DNA of 8,868 nucleotides, taken from NCBI GenBank assembly GCA_031278255.1, contig JAITKU010000021.1, forward strand, positions 1-8,868, given 5' to 3'. This DNA comes from Eubacteriales Family XIII. Incertae Sedis bacterium. GTDB taxonomy: Bacteria; Bacillota; Clostridia; Peptostreptococcales; Anaerovoracaceae. This document shows positions 6,214 through 8,868 of this stretch, piece by piece. Every line of letters starts with the position of its first letter. Position 1 is the stretch's first letter. The translations under genes and the position numbers were made by a program. A model generated the notes under the pieces. That model searched no databases. It was not told where the DNA came from and saw only the letters and a list, made by a program, of their open reading frames with translations.

Positions 6214-6290
6214 GCCTGTTTGGGGGCCGCCGCTTTGCCGAAAGGAGGGCTTTGCGAGCGGCGATGATTGGGAAAGGGATGACAACATGA
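6165..6290 (+). CDS. Possible 41-residue leader peptide before the chemoreceptor
   Basis: A TTG at 6165 preceded by AAGGGGG (6154-6160) opens a frame of 41 codons. It ends in a TGA at 6288-6290 that overlaps the chemoreceptor ATG by ATGA, a classic coupling arrangement. A shorter version could start at an internal GTG (6192). The product would be basic (RRFAERRALRA) with no recognised domain. It runs across the hairpins of the leader, so translation would disturb them. The Shine-Dalgarno spacing of 4 bases is short and the start is TTG, so this may be chance. I list it because of the exact overlap. Confidence 0.2.
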   Translation: MNGVLEIEEVRQSPRFCLFGGRRFAERRALRAAMIGKGMTT

Positions 6291-8089
6291 AGAATTTAAG
6301 AATTTCTGTGAAGCTGATGGCTTCGTTCGGCGCCATCGTGCTTTTAACATTGATTATGGGGATTATTTCCATAAGCTTTACGGACCGCATCGAAGCGAAT
6401 TACACCGAACTGATCAATCAAGACACAAAATCGCTGAGTTCTCTCAGCCTCCTGCGGTCCTCGCTGTACAGCGAACGTTCCGAACTGCGGGCCATGATGA
6501 TCTACATCCTGCGCGGCGATTCCGCCGGAGCGCAAAAAGCCCTTGAATCGTATCGCGGAATGCAAGAAAAGATGAAGTCGAACATAGAAACCTTCGCCTC
6601 GACGCTTCGGACGGATGAGGGCCGCAGCCTTTTCGACAAATTCGGGCGCGAATACGAGGATTACATGAGCGCCGCGAACGCGTTTTTGTCCATCGTGGGC
6701 ACGTCTGCGGACAGAGAAGTCCTGTACACGGATTTGCAAGTCTGCGCGGACAAGGTGGAGGTTGTCATCACGACCTTGGACGGCATGACGCAGGCGCAGT
6801 TCAACAACACGCTGAGAGACAGCGACAGCATGTCATTGCAGTCCCTCACCAGCATACGGGCCACCGTCGGCATTTTGATCGCCGTGGTGATCATATCCGT
6901 CTGCCTCGCCATATATATCTCCGCATTGATCACCAAACCCCTGTCCGTCATGAAGGATTTGCTGACGCAGGTCGGCGAAACCGGCGATCTCGCGTTCAGC
7001 GAAACGCAGATGCGCAAGATCAGGGAAGAAGCGTCGTTCAAGGATGAGATCGGGCAGTCCATAGCGGCCTTTGTCGAGATGATAGAACAATTCTCTTATT
7101 ACGGAAGCTGCCTCAAGGATGTGGCCGACAGGGACCTCACCGTAAAAGTGCGCACTTTGAGCGACAGGGATACCTGCGGCGTCGCCTTGAAGAATATGCT
7201 GTCCAATCTGAATTCGATATTCGGGGAGATCAGCATGTCCGCGTCGCAGGTGGCTTCCGGCTCGTCGCAGATCGCGCAGGCATCGACCAATTTGGCGACG
7301 GGCGCCGGCCGGCAGGCCGCGACCATCGAGGAATTCACGGCCACGGTGACGGAGGTGCATCGCATGGCCGACGAGAACACGAGGATGGCTACGGAGGTGC
7401 TGCAGGACGTGCGGGAATCCGGACGCATGATGGACGAGTGTACGAGCGAGATGGACCGTATGCTGCGCGCCATGCAGGATATAAACGAAAAATCACAGCA
7501 CATATCCAACGTTATCAAGGTAATAGACGAGATCGCTTTCCAGACGAACATTCTGGCTTTGAACGCGGCCGTGGAAGCCGCGCGCGCCGGGCAGCACGGA
7601 AAGGGCTTCGCCGTCGTCTCGGACGAGGTGCGAAACCTCGCGTCCAAATCCGCCGGCGCGGCAAAGGAGACGGCGGAGTTGATCGAAAGCAGTCTGCGCA
7701 GCGTTTCCGAGGGCAATACGATCGTGGCCAAGGTGAACGACAGTTTGCAGGCCGTCGGCTCCATCTCGGACAGAAACGCCGTCTCCGTGGAAAAGCTGCA
7801 CCACGGTTCCACGCAGCAGAGCGGTTCCATGGCCGAGATCAACGCCGCGATCACGCAACTGTCCTCCGTCGTGCAGGCCAATTCCGCCACGGCGGAGCAG
7901 ACGGCGGCGTCCTCCGAGGAGATGTCCTCCCAGTCCGTTATGCTGAACGGCATCGTGAGCCGCTTCAAGGTGGAGCGAAACGCGGGCGCGCAGACCGCGC
8001 CGTACACGCCCTCGCGCCCGGACGCGGCGCGGACGGAACCGGGGCGCGACAACAATGTGATTTCGCTCTATGATAATGATAAGTATTGA
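6287..8089 (+). CDS. Methyl-accepting chemotaxis protein
   Basis: A membrane chemoreceptor of 600 residues that would signal to CheA/CheW. TM1 is at about 11-31 and TM2 at about 192-215. Between them an extracytoplasmic helical segment of about 160 residues looks like a four-helix-bundle (4HB_MCP/Tar-type) sensor; its ligand is unknown. A HAMP segment follows at about 216-270, and residues 272-315 (VADRDLTVKV, then MLSNLNSI) look like a second HAMP-like unit. The cytoplasmic coiled coil carries the conserved hairpin tip at 413-452 (EIAFQTNILALNAAVEAARAG, then GKGFAVVSDEVRNLA). Probable methylation segments lie near 346-350 (TIEEF) and 538-548 (QTAASSEEMSS). There is no C-terminal pentapeptide tether; the tail ends SLYDNDKY. 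The ATG at 6287 is chosen because AAAGGG (6273-6278) is 8 bases upstream and TM1 begins shortly after. No che gene is adjacent, so it is an orphan receptor in this window. Confidence 0.94.
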   Translation: MKNLRISVKLMASFGAIVLLTLIMGIISISFTDRIEANYTELINQDTKSLSSLSLLRSSLYSERSELRAMMIYILRGDSAGAQKALESYRGMQEKMKSNIETFASTLRTDEGRSLFDKFGREYEDYMSAANAFLSIVGTSADREVLYTDLQVCADKVEVVITTLDGMTQAQFNNTLRDSDSMSLQSLTSIRATVGILIAVVIISVCLAIYISALITKPLSVMKDLLTQVGETGDLAFSETQMRKIREEASFKDEIGQSIAAFVEMIEQFSYYGSCLKDVADRDLTVKVRTLSDRDTCGVALKNMLSNLNSIFGEISMSASQVASGSSQIAQASTNLATGAGRQAATIEEFTATVTEVHRMADENTRMATEVLQDVRESGRMMDECTSEMDRMLRAMQDINEKSQHISNVIKVIDEIAFQTNILALNAAVEAARAGQHGKGFAVVSDEVRNLASKSAGAAKETAELIESSLRSVSEGNTIVAKVNDSLQAVGSISDRNAVSVEKLHHGSTQQSGSMAEINAAITQLSSVVQANSATAEQTAASSEEMSSQSVMLNGIVSRFKVERNAGAQTAPYTPSRPDAARTEPGRDNNVISLYDNDKY

Positions 8090-8153
8090 GTGTTTCCCGC
8101 GGATCCCCGACGGCATCGGAGGCGCGTGTAACAAAATTGTAATAAAAACGCGA

Positions 8154-8182
8154 TTGACAAGCGCGCGAACAGATGTTATGAT
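8154..8182 (+). promoter_or_regulatory. Promoter of the T-box/trpB2 transcript
   Basis: A perfect TTGACA (8154-8159) and TATGAT (8177-8182) are 17 bases apart, a near-consensus sigma-A promoter. Initiation near 8189 places the start just before the T-box Stem I region. It fits a constitutive promoter with control passed to the leader. Confidence 0.85.
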
Positions 8183-8188
8183 TGCCCT

Positions 8189-8474
8189 AACACGGAAAGC
8201 TGTGTAAACCTACGACGAGGAAGTAAAATCGCGAAGCGATCCCGCAGAGAGTTCGGGACGGTGGAAGCCGAACGGATGCAGCCGCGAACAAATGGGCCTC
8301 TGAGGGCAAAGCGAAAGGCGCGATGTTTCCCGCCGAGTAGCGGCGACGTTTAACCCGCGTGATTGGGTTGAGGGTGTGACGGCACTCTGCAGAGCGGACG
8401 CGCGTGCGCGCGTCAAGCAAGGTGGCACCGCAGGCATACGCCTGTCCTTGTATCTACGAGGACGGGCGTTTTTT
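8189..8474 (+). promoter_or_regulatory. T-box riboswitch, tRNA-Trp specific
   Basis: This leader senses uncharged tRNA and controls read-through into trpB2. Stem I closes with GAGG (8217-8220) and CCTC (8297-8300). The specifier loop has AAGTAAAA (8221-8228) opposite ACAAATGGG (8288-8296), with UGG (8293-8295) as specifier codon followed by the usual purine. The loop is bounded by TCGCG (8229-8233) pairing with CGCGA (8283-8287). The AGAGAG motif (8246-8251) and a distal hairpin TTCGG/CCGAA (8252-8256, 8268-8272) follow. A stem GACGCGC/GCGCGTC (8397-8403, 8408-8414) precedes the T-box AAGGTGGCACCGC (8419-8431). The UGGC bulge (8423-8426) would pair with the acceptor end GCCA, matching G73 expected for bacterial tRNA-Trp. 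The antiterminator pairs CAAGG (8418-8422) with CCTTG (8446-8450) and CAGGC (8431-8435) with GCCTG (8440-8444). Confidence 0.95.
8439..8474 (+). terminator. Regulated terminator of the T-box leader
   Basis: An 11-bp stem (8439-8449 with 8458-8468, including two G-U pairs), an 8-base loop and six Ts (8469-8474) form an intrinsic terminator. Its left arm is the same sequence needed for the antiterminator, so the two folds exclude each other, as expected for a transcription-attenuating T-box. Confidence 0.93.
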
Positions 8475-8605
8475 GTTTGCGGCACGCGGTTTTGGCAGAG
8501 GAAAGCCTTTCATCGTTGCGGTTGCGGCCGGGATGAAACCCGGCGGCGCTTCCTCCCGGCGGCACTTGGGCCCGGTCGGGGCGGAAGAGGAGAAAGGAAA
8601 GAGAA

Positions 8606-8868
8606 ATGAGTAAGAAAGACAACATCCCCTACAAGATCTATCTGACCGAGGAAGAGATTCCCAAAGCGTGGTACAATGTTCGCGCGGAGATGAAAACGGC
8701 CCATCGCCCGATCCTGCACCCGGGGACGCACAAGCCCGTGACACAGGACGATCTGCGCCCCGTGTTCTGCGATGAACTCGTGGGGCAGGAGCTGAACGAC
8801 AAGGACAGTTACATCGAGATTCCCGCGCCCATACGCGACTTCTACAAGATGTACCGCCCCTCGCCGGT
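8606..8868 (+). CDS. trpB2: TrpB2-type tryptophan synthase beta chain, 5' part
   Basis: Only the first 87 codons are in the window; the frame is still open at the end. The N-terminus (PYKIYLTEEEIPKAWYN at 8-24, then ILHPGTHKPVTQDDLRPVF and YIEIPAPIRDFYKMYRPSP) matches the long-form TrpB2 subfamily and not the shorter canonical TrpB1. This PLP enzyme condenses indole with L-serine to tryptophan, often acting without TrpA as an indole-salvage enzyme. The PLP lysine and catalytic parts lie beyond the window and cannot be checked. The start ATG has AAAGGA (8593-8598) 7 bases upstream. The Trp-type T-box supports the assignment independently. Between terminator and gene, a GCCGGG/CCCGGC hairpin (8527-8532, 8539-8544) is present without a T-run and has no evident role. 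Confidence 0.9.
   Translation, partial: MSKKDNIPYKIYLTEEEIPKAWYNVRAEMKTAHRPILHPGTHKPVTQDDLRPVFCDELVGQELNDKDSYIEIPAPIRDFYKMYRPSP

Noticed and set aside
6120..6286. A c-di-GMP or other known riboswitch before the chemoreceptor gene
   Set aside because: I could not find the conserved core of the GEMM class or any other class I know; only unclassified hairpins are visible.
7099..8055. A 318-residue minus-strand frame opposite the chemoreceptor
   Set aside because: Its serine, alanine and threonine rich composition is the mirror of the receptor coiled coil; there is no supported start or domain.
8090..8153. Terminator after the chemoreceptor gene
   Set aside because: Only a 4-bp CCGA/TCGG stem without a T-run is present, so no intrinsic terminator can be supported.

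Overview
The window looks like a GC-rich member of the Bacillota, most likely a Clostridia-type anaerobe. The grounds are strong AGGAGG-type ribosome binding sites, two TTG starts, an S-layer-homology (SLH) surface protein, a tRNA acetate ligase of the TmcAL (YlbM) type, a T-box leader, and the gene order rsmD-coaD-coiled-coil-tmcAL-ackA, which is typical of Clostridia. All recognised genes are on the + strand. Long minus-strand reading frames are codon-bias shadows.

Layout. (1) 141-1556: an exported SLH-CAP surface protein with its own promoter. (2) 1574-4539: a housekeeping operon with rsmD (16S rRNA methyltransferase), coaD (CoA biosynthesis), a coiled-coil protein of unknown function, and tmcAL (tRNA-Met ac4C34 synthesis from acetate and ATP). 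(3) 4580-5914: ackA (acetate kinase) with its own promoter and a clear intrinsic terminator. There is no pta next to it. (4) 5915-6286: an unusual regulatory region. It holds two perfect TATAAT boxes, each preceded by TGn and each embedded in one arm of a separate palindrome, a third GC-rich hairpin between them, and then an attenuator-like leader. (5) 6287-8089: a two-TM methyl-accepting chemotaxis protein. (6) 8154-8605: a consensus-like promoter and a complete T-box riboswitch whose specifier codon reads UGG (Trp). (7) 8606-8868: the start of a TrpB2-type tryptophan synthase beta chain, cut by the window end.

How the parts work together. The T-box makes trpB2 expression depend on uncharged tRNA-Trp. 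The T-box UGGC also fits the G73 discriminator expected for bacterial tRNA-Trp, so leader and gene support each other. AckA produces or consumes acetate, which is the substrate of TmcAL encoded just upstream, so acetate metabolism and decoding of AUG by elongator tRNA-Met lie side by side. CoaD and RsmD add CoA supply and ribosome maturation to the same cluster.

Most of the window is ordinary core genome. The part least explained by known features is the promoter, palindrome and leader complex at 5970-6290 upstream of the chemoreceptor gene.
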